Notes under the pieces: generated by a model | Told to the model about the DNA's origin: nothing | Database searches by the model: none | Seen by the model: the letters and a program-made list of their open reading frames with translations, nothing else | Origin: Dermacentor variabilis | Lineage: Eukaryota > Arthropoda > Arachnida > Ixodida > Ixodidae | Assembly: GCF_050947875.1 (NCBI RefSeq) | Contig: NW_027460291.1 | Span: 22,837,368 to 22,901,367 of the forward strand | Direction of reading: 5' to 3' | DNA: 64,000 bases | Made by a program: the position numbers and the translations under genes | Part shown: in pieces, positions 11,615-23,239 of the stretch | Position numbering within the stretch: position 1 is the first letter of the stretch | Layout of the letters: each line of letters opens with the position of its first letter

Positions 11615-13057
11615 TGTACATGCGTCCCTTTCGCGAATAAGAGAGGACTAGTACTAAATCCTGCTATTGAACACTCTGGTAGTACATTGCCTGTAAGCAC
11701 AGAGCGGAAGTTTCCAGGCATCGTATTAGACTGAAAACGCGCATTCATACCGCATATGAAATATTTGAAGGCCAAATAATTAAAAACGTCGAACGCTTCT
11801 ATCACGAACATGTAGCAGTGATAAGAAAGTACTTTTGAATGTGTACAGGAGCCTTGTCGGCTTTAAATATGCTGGCTCCTGTTCACCATTTAGAAATCTG
11901 GCTCGCGACAGAGGGCTTCAGGACAAGAGCCGTACAAAGCCCTTATGTAGAAGCACACGTGTGGTCACACTATCTTCGGGGGTCATATGCTCGTTTAATA
12001 TATTTTCTCAAAATAAGTTCCAGCTGTCAACATCCTACCTGTGCCACATTTTTCCATAAGTGATCTGAAGCAGCGCTACCCGTTACGTGCGAGAAAACTC
12101 AATGAAGAAATGGCTACTGCACTGCTTGAACATCGCTTAACGACTCCAGGGAAGCTGGTATCACCATGGCGGTGTCAGCTGGCAGCGTGTGACAAATCCT
12201 TTAGCGGAGTCACAAAACACGCTCCAGATGAAAATATTCAGTGGCACTTTTCAAAACGGAACTCTAAGTTCTCCTGCCCTGAATTTTAAACGGATGCTTA
12301 AACTCACATGCTGTCGCGTCTTATGCGGCAGACGGTGCGTCCTTCTGGGAATCCGCTGTACTTCACAACAGTACAAGCATCTTTGCAGCTGATGCCTATA
12401 TAGTACTAAAGACGGTGAAACACATTGATAGACTGAACCTACACAAGGCTGGAAGAGTTACCGAATTTTCAAGGGTTGGTAAAGCTTTCTTTCCGTTAAA
12501 ACATAAAACCCCTATAAATGACGACCTTTATTCGTTAATCTGCTGTGTTTATTCATCTAAACAAATCCTGATATGATGGATGCCAGGGCATAGAGGCATC
12601 GAAGGAATGTTCCTGCCGACAATATTCCGACATCTATAACAACAAAAGCTGGCCACTCTTGCATACATATCGCCGCCACAGATTTGAAATATCTTCCACG
12701 AAAGAAGCTCTGTAGTTATCAGCCAAACTTCGAAAATTGGGAGCCTATAACGAAAATCCGACAAACGGAGGTTATCTTTTGTCGTCTTTGAACAGGCCAT
12801 AACTATGGCACAAACTCCTACACACAAACTGGTGAGCGCCATTTTATCAGCGATAAATGCAGCGAGACACTGACGGTCATCCATGCTTTGATGGATTGTC
12901 GGGAAGTGAAATTATAAAGGCGAAAGAATTTTCCTGTGGCATACACACAAAACGTTCTCTTCCACCCGGCAATGTTTTTTGGCATAGAACCACTTTTTGA
13001 CAATAATTTATTTTAAGTTATTTGTGATACTGGTACATTCCGAGTTTTCAGCCCCCT

Positions 13058-13093
13058 ATATTCGCACCAAATCTGCTGATTTGGTGCGAATAT
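13058..13093. repeat. 16-bp perfect hairpin, arm A only
   Basis: Arms 13058-13073 and 13078-13093 (GATTTGGTGCGAATAT) are exact reverse complements around TGCT. In arm B the matching site (about 25515-25540) has only one arm, followed by unrelated bases. The second arm therefore arose in A after duplication as an inverted templated insertion. Confidence 0.88.
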
Positions 13094-13444
13094 GGTGGTG
13101 TTTATGCTGCAAAAGCATCTGTGTATAGCACGCACCTTCCTGTGCTTGCATTCAAGGGCCCTCGTAAGGCACTAGTTCTGCTGTCACTTACATATTTACT
13201 GCATCACTTCTTGTATTGAAAGTTTAACTCTCATAGGACCCATCCCAATTTATTGTAATCATTCTAATGCCTAAAAATTTAGGTCACTTTACAGCGATCA
13301 CTTTTGGGCCTTTTTAGAATCATGTTACATCTAACCCTCGCTGTTCAACTTTCGAATGCCAACTCATCACTACTTTGCACGGCACTCTTCGTTCATATCT
13401 GGCTCTAGCACCAATAAACATTAATCAATCAATCAATTGATCAG

Positions 13445-14853
13445 CTGCCCAGCGCGGGTGGTAGAGCTAAGTTTATTTATTACGTCCAGAGCCACAGACA
13501 CATAAGGCTGCGTGGCTAGGCATCAAGAAATTTCCTGGAAGGTGCACTCATGTTCCATATACCGATTGTGCCACTCTGTAGGCATTGTCGGCCTGTGAAG
13601 CGTACGGACGCCCCAGATAGCAAGTTGGAACGTTCTCCCTTATATGGCGTGATTAGACGTAACGGTCCGCCTCGCAGGAGCGTCTGCATTAGCAGGCGTT
13701 TGGTGTTTGCCGACACCATGTATCCGAGCACATGAGGGTTGAACCCTTCCACGTGTAGCCATGCGCGGCTTAGCTGTGGCCAGGGAAAGGTGGATACGGG
13801 AGTTGAAGTTAAGCCTAATGTTCATACCTTTGAGGACCCCTGGCGGAGGCAACACGCCTGATCGGCCTCTGCTTCACATACACGGCTCCTCCAGAATGAC
13901 CCACCTGGATGAAATCGGTAGTCGACGTTTCCTGTCCTCTTCGATATTCGTCATTCTGCCTCACTTTTTGATTTTACTGTCTTCTTTTCTCTTTCATTTA
14001 CTTCCACATCCCTGGCGGCAAGAGTTAACCTTGTGTGTCATAATTACCCTTGGCTGTACGTATTTGGTTATAGCGGTAAAGTACAGCTGGCGTTCGTGGG
14101 ACCTGTGTTTACAGGTCCTAGTGTCCCTTTGTTAGGCTCCATCATGGGTGACTGGCTTTCGTGCCGAAATAATATTATTTTTTATGGCTAGCTCTTTTTC
14201 CGCGTTACCCGACCGCTTCCAGAAAAAGTGGCACATCGAAGAAGTGTTTCTGTTCTCTGGTCACAAAAAAAAAGTTTCCCCGCTACCACGTCATACAGAC
14301 CCTAAAACCAGAAAAAACCATGAAAGCCATCTCAAGAGACCCGGCTGCAAAAGCTGCATTATTTGCTTGCAGCGACCTTCTTCTTGAAGTCCGAGTAATG
14401 AAGCAACATCAGAACCTGAAGCAAACTAGTGTCAATTGGAGATTTTCCCATCACTGTGACCCCGCACCGCACAATGAACACCAGTCGTGCTGAAACTTTG
14501 GATGAAAAGTTGATGGAGCTAAGTGAGACTTTTAGAGGACTGGACGTATCAAAATGTCATTTATGTCAAAAAAATATGAGGCATGACGGAAACGCAATAT
14601 TGACCAAACATCTCATTCTGACCATCGGCTCAAGTGCACTGCCCCAGACTATCGAAGGTCGGGACTATGTGACTACGGGAAGACAACCCCAGACTACGTG
14701 AAGGTCAAAGTGAGATCAGATACCCCTATTCACGGGCGATGTTCCAAATGGCAGAGGTTTGGCCCTAGCTCACAGACTTGTCAAGGTCGACTGACTTGTG
14801 CCAAATGCGGTGGTTCTAAACACATGTCTGAATCGTGCAGGAATACTCTACAG
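13445..14853 (+). pseudogene. I-clade LINE 2 in arm A: leader and ORF1 start
   Basis: The leader module (about 13660-14160) is shared with 24990-24440 (minus), 32772-33025 and 53150-53490, with GGCGGAGGCAAC, GCCTCTGCTTCAC and ending in TTAGGCTCCATCATGGG. ORF1 begins near 14184 (ATGGCTAGCTCTTTTTCC). A CCHC zinc-knuckle segment at 14735-14850 reads CSKWQRFGPSSQTC then CAKCGGSKHMSESC, typical of LINE ORF1 RNA-binding proteins. The frame has several shifts. LINE identity stops at 14853, where arm A-B homology also ends. The element follows LINE 1 tail to head in the same orientation. Confidence 0.75.
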
Positions 14854-17732
14854 AAGCGCCGAAGCGAGCTGAAAACGAAACTTTAAAGTCCCTCCTGCGC
14901 TGTGGTTTTGATTAAGTGGTGAGGCTTTACCGCCTCGGGCGTCTGCTTGACAACGTTTGAAAGTACTATAATAGGGAGTGGCTACCTTTGGAGGCGTCCA
15001 GTTTAATAGGCTACTGCTCGGTGCCGCTGTGCTGAACGTACGCAAGGGAGCCCAGTGCAGCCTTAGTTACACATAGCCTCAGGTAAAGGAGCTGCGTGAA
15101 GCTTGGCTGGCGAAACTTGAAACCGGCAGACAGCCATCGGCTACAACTCGGGTATGGAGCAGGCCCTGACGTGAAGAAGATTTCTGCTACGGCACCGGGA
15201 CTGCGCGATGTTCGTTGAGTAGCAGAAAACGCACACTGAGACGCTCGCCCTTACCCACTGCCCGGCTTATGTGATGATGGTTTGGTCAATGAACTTGTCG
15301 ATGACAGATACTGGCAAGGTCACTGGAACGGAGAGGGAGCGGTAAGACGCACATTAAAAAAAAAGGCATGGCATATGGTCATGTTCATGATATGAATTAA
15401 TGCACTGTATGACGAAAAAGAAGCAGAGTGAAATCGCGCACTGAGAAGACGGATAAACATACTTTGCGATGAAACTTGAGAATTAATATTGAAATGTCCA
15501 AGAACTTAGAAGACAATAAAAGATTGAATCGTCGCGACGGCACATCACAGACGCCGTAGGCGCCGTAGTCTCCATAACGAAATCATTTTCAACAGTTCTG
15601 ATAGCGTCCACGCAACAGTGGTTGCTAGTGTACTGTCAAATGCTCATATGCTGTGGCCTAAAGCTCACGGCACGGCGCGAAAACGTGCTCACAGCGAAAG
15701 GAAAACATTGTGAGCTGATAAGCATGCTGACGTGCAGTCGCTGCATTGAGGCTTCATTCTGTTATGTCCCATTTGGTTATACAGACAGCCCACTATAAGA
15801 ACATAGTTCACATAGTTTACTCTCAGCGTTTGCCTACCTCTCACGCAAGAAGCCGGTTCGGGAGACTCCATCGCGGCGACCGCGCGCAGGGGCGTTCACT
15901 GTACGTATTCGGTAAAGAGATAGCGTCTGTGAACGATTCTGCGCTTTCAGTTTGCCCAAGATTATTATATCGACAGTCAAAAACTTCCATCGTTTTGAAA
16001 GTACATAGATAAACGTCCAGGAGGGCTGCCGATTGGTGTTTTTATTGAACGCCGTAAGCGAAGCGTATAAGGAGCGCGCCGCGTTTTCTCTCAAACTACG
16101 CAAGGGAGGCGCTTCCGACAGATGGCGATTCCGTAACTCCTCGCCCACAATACGCAGGTGGTGGTCCAGCATCAAAACTTCAACCAATGTCCCTACACTG
16201 TAATACTGGGAGGCCGTGCTGCGTGACAGAAGCCTGTGTGGCCAGCAGGCGCTGATCCGTCGGGCACAGGACGTGGCAACAGCTATTTCTCCTAAGGATT
16301 CAATAAAAGTATTTCTCCACCTCCCCCACCATGCGATGCGCCGTGTGAGGGAATGACAGTGCCACCGTTCTCGCAGGATATGGATGGTACCATCTCGAGC
16401 GTCGGAGCGCACGTCTCCCTGTGAGCTCTGTGCACTACAAACACAAGTGGTGCTCGCAAGGTAACATTTAACACATCACTGCCAAATGCCATCAATGAAC
16501 ACAAACAGCAAAGAAAGCTTAGCTTAAAGAATTTTCACACTGTGTCGGATCCGCATTTTTTTTTTACATCCTGTCTGCATACCACATTGTTCATTTGTTT
16601 AAAGCATGTACGAGAGCACTCGCGTCACTGCTCAAAAGTGCATAGTTGCATGGTACATTTTTCGATTTCGCGCACTTTCTTTTGTCCTGAAAAAATAACC
16701 ACAGCCGCTATCTTCATAAAAATAAAGCAGTCAGATATTTCTCAATAAGCCGTAAGTATTCATGTTGCTCAAAGGGTAGTCTACTGAATTCATTGCATTT
16801 GAGTACTGCAGGCCTATTTTATTTCGTTCTTTCTCTTTAAAGCCTCTGCACACGTTAGCTGAAACATCCTGTATATCACACTTTATATTGTACAAACACC
16901 TACACTATGAGTAAGAGTTATACTACAATTTTTGTCCCTTTTGCACTGCATGGCCTGAGCGGTGCTCTGCATATGTTATTGCAGAAACTAGAAGTATAGA
17001 ATTCGAAGGAAAAATCCTAGCATTATGCCCGATGTGCATCCTTACCTTCCCGACATACCTTGCTAAGCAAAGCGATTCTTAGCTAAACAGGAAAACCGAG
17101 AGGGCAACGGTGAGGAGCATCTCAAACCTGCCGGACAACATATGGGTGGCCCCGAGAAGGGTCGTTTGATGGCAGGCAACATTTAGTGTTGTGTTGAATC
17201 AGCCGAGAAGCTGGCTTACAAAACTTGATGCATTGATTTCATTTGTGGCCCTTGGTGTTGCAGAAGCAGTACTTGACCGCCTTGTAGACAGAGCCTGGTT
17301 CAGCACGTGCAGGTGACTTAACACCATGACCAAACTGCTGAGCAAGAGCATTAACAATGATCTTTCCTAACTGGTCAATTCCTCAGCCCCTGTGCACATG
17401 GTACCCATCGTCTGCAAACACGGAGCCCCTCGGCGTCTTAGACGCATTAAGAAATCGATGCTGAAGGGGAAAAGCAGTGCAATTGGGACAACTGTTTGTA
17501 AAGTATTCAGATCACTGCGATATGTACAGTCTCGAGCACAAACCTGGACATTGTAGGTGGTGCAAGTAGGCAACAAGCATTCACATGTGCAAATGTTTGC
17601 CGCACTTTGCTATGCATACATTAATGCGTTCAAAATACTAATATTTTAGTTCCTGGCCGGACTGTCAAATGTTGACTCATAATGCGAAACAGTTATTCTC
17701 ATTGGATACTGATTCTTCTCCCTGTGTTTGCA
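14854..17732. other. No recognisable gene; unique-looking spacer
   Basis: This is the left part of the spacer between arms A and B. I see no domain motif. The longest open frame (16412-15834, minus, 192 codons) lacks any motif or repeat I recognise and I do not call it. AT-rich and GC-rich patches alternate, with no clear terminal repeats. Confidence 0.4.
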
Positions 17733-18142
17733 TAAAGGCACATTTACGCCGAAAGCGGAACGTCTAAGACGCCAAGCAGATTTTCAACGTGGTGAGGTGG
17801 TGAGCGCGTGGGCCTGTTCAGACTGGATGGCTTGCCTGACGGCCCCCGCCGCCAAGGAGGCCGAGAATGTAACGTTTTTCTGGCGCACGTGTCGCCATCT
17901 CGCGGCGCCGGTCGTCCATCCTCATCGCGCGCGCGCCAGCGTCGCCACCACTCCACCGTCGTCTGGTGTTCTGATTGGCTGCGGCAAAGCGTAGTGCTCC
18001 GGCGAGCGGAAAAAAATATTTCCATGAGCGATCGGGCTCGCCGTCTCCTTTTCCGCCCTCTTTTATCCACCTGGCGAGCAGGTTTGCCGGCTTTCCGCTT
18101 GCCCGCTTTAGCCGCTCCCTCTTCGGTGTGAACGTGCCTTTA
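17733..18142. mobile_element. Non-autonomous inverted-repeat element with TA flanks
   Basis: Left end 17733-17753 (TAAAGGCACATTTACGCCGAA) is written here as TAAAGGCACATTTACGCCG plus AA; the right end 18122-18142 is its reverse complement with three mismatches. If the outer TA is the target duplication, the element is 406 bp (17735-18140). The interior is GC-rich (for example GCGCGCGCG near 17926), unlike the AT-rich flanks. No transposase frame is present. A TA duplication fits Tc1/mariner-type insertion but the superfamily is inferred. No second copy was seen here. Confidence 0.7.
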
Positions 18143-20690
18143 GATTAAAAATCAACAGCTTACACTTCCACCTTTTTTGCTTGGTAGATGCATACAATTT
18201 GATTGCTCCTCGTCTTTCAGATGTCTGGGCTCCTCATATTTTAAAGCTCCACACATTTTAACGTGGTTGAACAATTAGTGCACAAATCAGAAACGCGAGT
18301 TTCTGTGGCCTAGCTTTCTCACACTTGCAAGGATACCATCTAAAATTGGCCTTGTATATATTTCTTATGGGGTGCCCACTGATTATGAGGATGTGACATC
18401 GAAGGATCTCAAGTGGTTCTCAAGCATTTTGGTGACAAACGGAATACAGTATGCTGAGCTACAACTGACTTGATGTGTGTCAGCACCAATGAACGCAGTA
18501 TTTAGAATTCTCACTAAATGGAGGAGTCCAGCAAAACAGCAGATGGACAACCGTGGTTTGAATCCCCGTGTTGGCAAATTTAACTGGCTGAAATCAAGTG
18601 TTTAAAAAAAATGCGCTTAGTTCCATCCCTTCAATCGGTGAGCGCAATGAAGATCAAAGGTCAGGTTATGTGGCTGCAGCACCTTCTGTTCATGCAGTAT
18701 AACTTTTCTTTAGCCATAAATTTAGCATGCACACGCCTTGTGTGCAAACCACATCTATTTACAACAGCAATAGCGCATTCCATTAGTGAGCAAAAGTTTG
18801 GAGGCAAAATATGGTAAATTTTTTTTATCCAGCCTACGCATGCACGCTGAAATCCAAGTGGCACAGCCAATATGTGCCTGTTCAACCAATGCAATGCATT
18901 GAGACACTTCTGACAGCGCATGGCTGTACCAGAAAAGGTTTAAATTTTTTCGCTAATGCCGTGGACTTATGAAGTTTTATTAATGTACCTTCAGCTTTCG
19001 CCGGCTTTCGAGCAGCTCGAACGTAAAGTGGCCTGTGTGTTATTGCTATCCAGTCGGAGTGCAACAGGAGCCAGTCAAATTAGTAAAACATAACAAGTCA
19101 ATGTGCACACAAAGACTACATGTACCCTTGCGTGACTTCGTACCACATGTAGCTAACAGCTTCCAATGCACAGTTCTTGTAATATGCTTGTGGAAGCCAT
19201 CTACAGTGATCTATTTCATTTAACGGGGATGTGTGTGTTGGCGGAAAACAAGAAAATATGCTAGACAATATATTCACACTGTTGCATACAATATATCCTT
19301 TCCGGTAGAGTTTTGCACAGGAAAGTTAGCAGATCCCATGCATATGTGAAAATCGGTTATAAGTGAAGCCTTTGTAATGTAAACACTCATTCACTTCTAT
19401 AGCTCTACACACAATGCATGTCCTGGTCTCGTTTACTTCATTTTTGTCCACATTCGGCTGCTTTTGGTGCTGGCTTTCCGACTTCTCTGTGGCTGACTTC
19501 TTAAGTTTCCTGTTGTATACTTAATTTCTTGCCTGTTGTTCTACTTGTCTACCCAGTGCTACGTGTTGAGCTGCACTTAACTGGTAATCCAAGTTGCTAT
19601 TTGGATATATGCCAATTAGCACATATCCAGTGCCAGACACACAGTCACAGACACACACACAGCTGACAATGATTCTGTAATAGCGAAAAATGGGAATATT
19701 ACATCAAACTATGGAGCCTCAAGGTCCGTTTCTATCTAATCGTGGTCACCTATAATGTGATTACAAGCAGCCAGAGTACCTAGTACATTATACATGAAGT
19801 TTGTGCACGTTTTCATTATACTTATTTAGCATGCTTCGTATGAGAATCCTCATTCAGGGCCTTCCAATATCGCAAGGGTTCTTGGAAAGAAGATGCTTCT
19901 TGAAAATTCTTGAAGGCTCATATGTAGCTATGCGATTTGTTTGTGATGCTAATAATTTGATCACCTGTTTTGGTAGCTGTGGGAACGAAAAAGTTAGACA
20001 CCAAACCGCACCAAAGTCCAGCTAATATGAAAACACGGAATTTCGATCAAAAGAATCCATTTGCCGCTGTGGTGGTTTGAAGGAAGGCGAGAGAATAAAC
20101 TAAGCATTGTAGAAAGGGAAGTAAACAATCTGCGCAATCGCTCTATGGCGTTGTTCGACAAAAAAATGAACGAAAAAATATGCTTAAATCGATTCAGACA
20201 TATATCCAAACAGGAATGTTCAATTGTAGAAATTAGACTTCACCGCTACAGAGTAGCGAAGTTGCCCGGAAAAGTGGGAGCAGTATTTCCGACCGTCCAA
20301 CAAAGGGTAAAGTTCGCACATTATATACCGCAACACTTGCTTTGTTCACCACAGTAATGCGATTCTGTAATGGAGACACAACTGCGACAAATTGTCTGCA
20401 TTTCTACCGCAGCCAACAGCGACAAAAAGTGAAACATTTTCAACCGAGTCAAAAAAAGCCAAGCGTGTTACGGACGGTATGCAACGGCATGCCGCTGGAA
20501 AAAGGGGGGCCATACCCCGGGGTTCAACATCCGCAGACGCGGCATGCGCTTCAGCGTAGCCGTCAATTTACGGTTAAGCAAGCGACGCTTTTGCATTTTC
20601 TGCTCCGCATCAGCATCTTCTAAGCAGCGAAGGAGCACCTTGAAAACCAGCACGACGTGGACCACGCTCGTTGAAGTTGAACAATCAAGG
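18143..20690. other. No recognisable gene
   Basis: AT-rich sequence without a motif I can name. A short CA-rich patch lies at about 19642-19662. Open frames such as 20061-20357 show no domain signature. Confidence 0.4.
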
Positions 20691-20760
20691 CCTAAAATTT
20701 AAAAGAAAACACAACTATCAGCGCGTAATGTTTAGAATTTTGTGATTTCAGTAGACTTAC

Positions 20761-20856
20761 GTTGATGTTGTTGCATATTTCTTGTAGATCCATGTTGCTT
20801 TGAAGGTCCTTTCCGCCATCATAAAGAACGGCGAAATCGACACTCTCGAAGCGCAT
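20761..20856 (-). CDS. Possible 5' coding exon, 32 codons, function unknown
   Basis: On the minus strand an ATG at 20856-20854 opens a frame starting MRFESVDFAVLYDGGKD and ending at a perfect donor, AAC|GTAAGT, at 20761/20760. A pyrimidine-rich acceptor (TTTTCTTTTAAATTTTAG) ends at 20692, which would give a 69-base intron, but the joined frame stops after about 24 codons, so either the next exon lies elsewhere or this is a relic. I do not recognise the protein. The composition is protein-like and no transposon motif is visible. Support is only the splice donor and the frame. Confidence 0.28.
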
Positions 20857-21189
20857 CGTGGAGCCCGCTCTCGCCAGCCGCACTGCATTGTAGCCAGCAA
20901 AACTGCATGTGCAGGTTTTAATAGACTGAATTAGGTGCAGGGGCGACCTACTTCAGAATTTAACCTGACTGTCGCTGACAATGACACCGAGTAAGGATGA
21001 CATGACTGCACACGATCGAGCGAGGGGTAGCAAGACCACGTGAATGTCGACCTAGGAGAGCCAGCAGAAACCACAGGGATTTAGTAGCAGCACCTAGTAG
21101 CGTCTTTCCCTAGGCGTACAAGTACCTATCTGGGGGCAGGGAGTACACCACTCACCCCACGCAATATCTGGTTTGGCTACAAACCGGGT

Positions 21190-21780
21190 ACAGCCGGCCT
21201 ACGAGGAGACGCTTCTAGCAGAAGGGCCCATCGACCTCCACGATGGTTTCCTCAAAGGTGTCGTCCGACATGTCGAGACCTTCACGTGAAACGAAGCCCT
21301 CGCAAGAGGCGATGGACACAACAAACAGCAAGATGGCGCCGCCAGTGCTTCAGGAGCGGCGAGATTCTCTCGACCGCTCCACAAAAGATAATCCTCACGT
21401 CATGGCGCTTGTAAAGGGCCGGCGAGATAACCTTCGTCTCAAACACGCAGCACAAAACACTTTTATGATAATGGAGACACAAATACTACAGTGGAATCTC
21501 AGAAGACTTCTTCATAACTTCGACGACATTACAGAACTACAGAAACATAATCCAAACTTACTGTGTCTTCAAGAGGCACACCTGAAACCTACACCCGCCA
21601 ACTTTCTTTGTCAACTTCGTCACTTCGTCTGGCTGTGTAGTAATAGTTGCCGGTAAGTCAGTATCTGGTCAACAATTCACCCTCCAGACGCCCGTAGAAG
21701 CAGGGTGAGTTCGGGTAATTGTTTTCAGCAAGTTGGCAACTGTATCTTCCATTTAAATACCCCCTAACCATCATCTAGTC
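21190..21780 (+). pseudogene. I-clade LINE fragment: ORF1 end and ORF2 endonuclease start
   Basis: The ORF1 tail at 21243-21420 includes MAPPVLQERRDSLDR, homologous to the ORF1 remnant at 5950-6045. ORF2 follows with METQILQWNLRRLLHNFDD and then CLQEAHLKP, endonuclease blocks 1 and 2, where the Glu of QE is a catalytic metal ligand. The frame breaks near 21650 and recognisable sequence ends by about 21780. RT and RNase H are absent. Plus strand, opposite to the adjacent Gypsy remnant. Confidence 0.7.
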
Positions 21781-21989
21781 AAAGCAGACTTCTATAACCT
21801 TATCGACCAGCTTCCGGAGTCCAACATACTCCAACACACAAAATGGCTTTGGAACGCCTCTGTCGCGGGACGTCATGGGTGATGCGGCACCAGTGGATTG
21901 AGCGCTTCGACAAAAGCCACCGATGTGAGCAGCGTCGTCGCAGTCAAAGGTAGTTTAAGGTTAGGTTAGCAAAGGTTAGTCGTCGGACG
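21781..21989. other. Junction between LINE fragment and Gypsy gag remnant
   Basis: Short stretch with AAGGTTAGGTTAGCAAAGG at about 21956. No feature recognised. Confidence 0.4.
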
Positions 21990-22860
21990 TACGCCACTAG
22001 TTTGTAACCGGAGGTCCAGTCAAGGACACATGACACGGTGGACGTAGCGTCTGGTGAAACAACGGGACCGCGACTTGTGCTCTGGACCTAGGTACCACGT
22101 CGGCGTAATTGAGGGGTGGAGCTGCGGCTGCAGGGGATGGTCGGAGCCTGGTGACTTTAGCATACCTGAGAGGTGCCAATGCAGGGATCGCAACGGCAGG
22201 GATCTGTTAGCAGTGGAGAGCGAAGACCTCGGCAATTTCTTGCTCAATCGCGCGGCGTAGTGAGAGCACAAGATCTGCGACATGCTGTTGAATATGCTGC
22301 GGCAGAGCGAAGGACAATAACCCGAGATGGCGGGTAATTTTATCGCGTACAAACGCCTTTTTCTGAGCGAGCACCGTCGACTGGTCGGAAACAGCAGCCA
22401 GTCTGGCCAGGTGTTGTTCGTGCGAAGAACGTCGGCGGGTGCACTGCGTTCGCATCTTCTCGTAGCTTTGGCGCAGAATAATTATTCCTGCTGCCGTGCA
22501 TGGATTCTGCGCGAGCAGCATGTTGAAAACGTCGTCCTGTATTCCTTTCATAATATCCTTGATTCGGTTTGACTCTGACATGGGCGCGTCGACTCCCTTG
22601 TTTAAGTGTAGAATATCTTCGATGTAGTTCGTGAATGATTCACCCAGCAGCTGAGCTGATTCCCGGCAACGCTGCCCTGCGCGTAGCTTGTGAACAGCAG
22701 GGTGGCCAAACTCATCTACGAAAGAGGGCTTCAACACTGACCATGTCTGGAAATACCACTCATGGTTTTTGTAGCAGAACCTAGGCACACCCGCGAGGTA
22801 AAAATCGTGTTGTTCAATTGTGGCGCATCGTCCAATTTGTTGTGCACGCTTACCCTCTTG
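21990..22860 (-). pseudogene. Ty3/Gypsy-type gag remnant, minus strand
   Basis: The 193-codon frame 22788-22207 has the gag core pattern of arthropod Ty3/Gypsy elements: an aromatic NHEWYFQTWSVLKPSF segment (usual NHE..L.SW..FK..F), then GESFTNYIEDILHL (the .E....YIEDVL.L block), then MSESNRIKDIMKGIQDDVFN (MSE..KI..IMKGI.DD.F). The reading continues upstream to about 22850 without a clear Met, and a Pro-rich frame at 22179-21997 (LNYADVVPRSR) resembles the gag C-terminus. No zinc knuckle, protease or RT is adjacent and no LTRs were found, so it is a fragment. Gag forms the particle in which reverse transcription takes place. Confidence 0.75.
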
Positions 22861-23239
22861 TGGGATGAAAGCTAATCCTCCATGTCGCTGTCACCCGCGA
22901 AGCTTAAGACGGGTTACTTTGAGGCAGTACACGGCAGAAAACGACCGATAGAGGAAGAGACGCCTGCGGGGATGCGTCGTCGGGGATGCTAGATGGTAGC
23001 GTGCGGGATCATAGTTCCAGCGTGGTCGTTTCAAAATAGCGCGCTCCTCCGCCAATTGCGAAGTGGTTTATTTGCTGCGTACTGAGCGGCAAATGCGGCG
23101 CTCAAGCAGCAGCAAGGGTCCCAGAACGAAAAGCGAACGTCGTGCATAGTGCTGATGATGTTCATGGGTCGGCGTTCGTTATCTTCGCTGCAGTGTGCAT
23201 ATTTTAAAAGAGAACTGTGTGTCTAATCTACGATATAGA
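22861..23239. other. No recognisable feature
   Basis: Sequence between the Gypsy gag remnant and the ORF1 end of LINE 2 in arm B. It may be the leader of the Gypsy element, but I see no LTR end or primer-binding site. Confidence 0.4.

Larger units (their letters stand above)
8757..13438 (+). pseudogene. I-clade LINE 1 in arm A, 5'-truncated, with nested insertions
   Basis: It starts within the endonuclease (CIPPSYE-like block near 8820) and continues with a NTTQPT / RTYSSI endonuclease block (about 9005-9060). The pre-RT linker at 9556-9858 includes NETKVWNMVNKLKGQQSHH and SATGGG. RT fingers run 9860-10255, ending in VLDLEIAYDTT. A foreign block (about 10290-11180) splits the RT. RT resumes with GTLFVLKMNPLR and the catalytic ADDVHMGFKS at 11282. 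A 210-bp element (11405-11614) splits the thumb. RNase H remnants lie at about 12310-12600. The 3' UTR has AATAAA at 13413 and an (AATC)n tail at 13420-13438. Stops and frameshifts are many. The 5' edge at 8757 is also where arm C begins. Confidence 0.82.
7523..14853 (+). repeat. Composite repeat, arm A (about 7.3 kb)
   Basis: This arm is matched inverted by 23760-30428 (arm B) and in part directly by 30437-33120 (arm C). It contains a flank of unknown origin (7523-8756), a 5'-truncated LINE 1 (8757-13438) with nested insertions, and the leader plus ORF1 start of LINE 2 (13445-14853). All three arms carry the same roughly 0.9-kb insertion at the same place in LINE 1, so they are duplications of one locus, not separate LINE insertions. 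A-B homology starts at about 7523 with ATCTCATGTAAAATAC and ends at about 14853 after AATACTCTACA, inside LINE 2 ORF1. Arm B keeps LINE sequence beyond that point; arm A does not. Confidence 0.9.

Noticed and set aside
15834..16412. 192-codon open frame on the minus strand
   Set aside because: No domain, repeat or signal motif, no splice context and no second copy. The length is possible by chance in GC-richer sequence.
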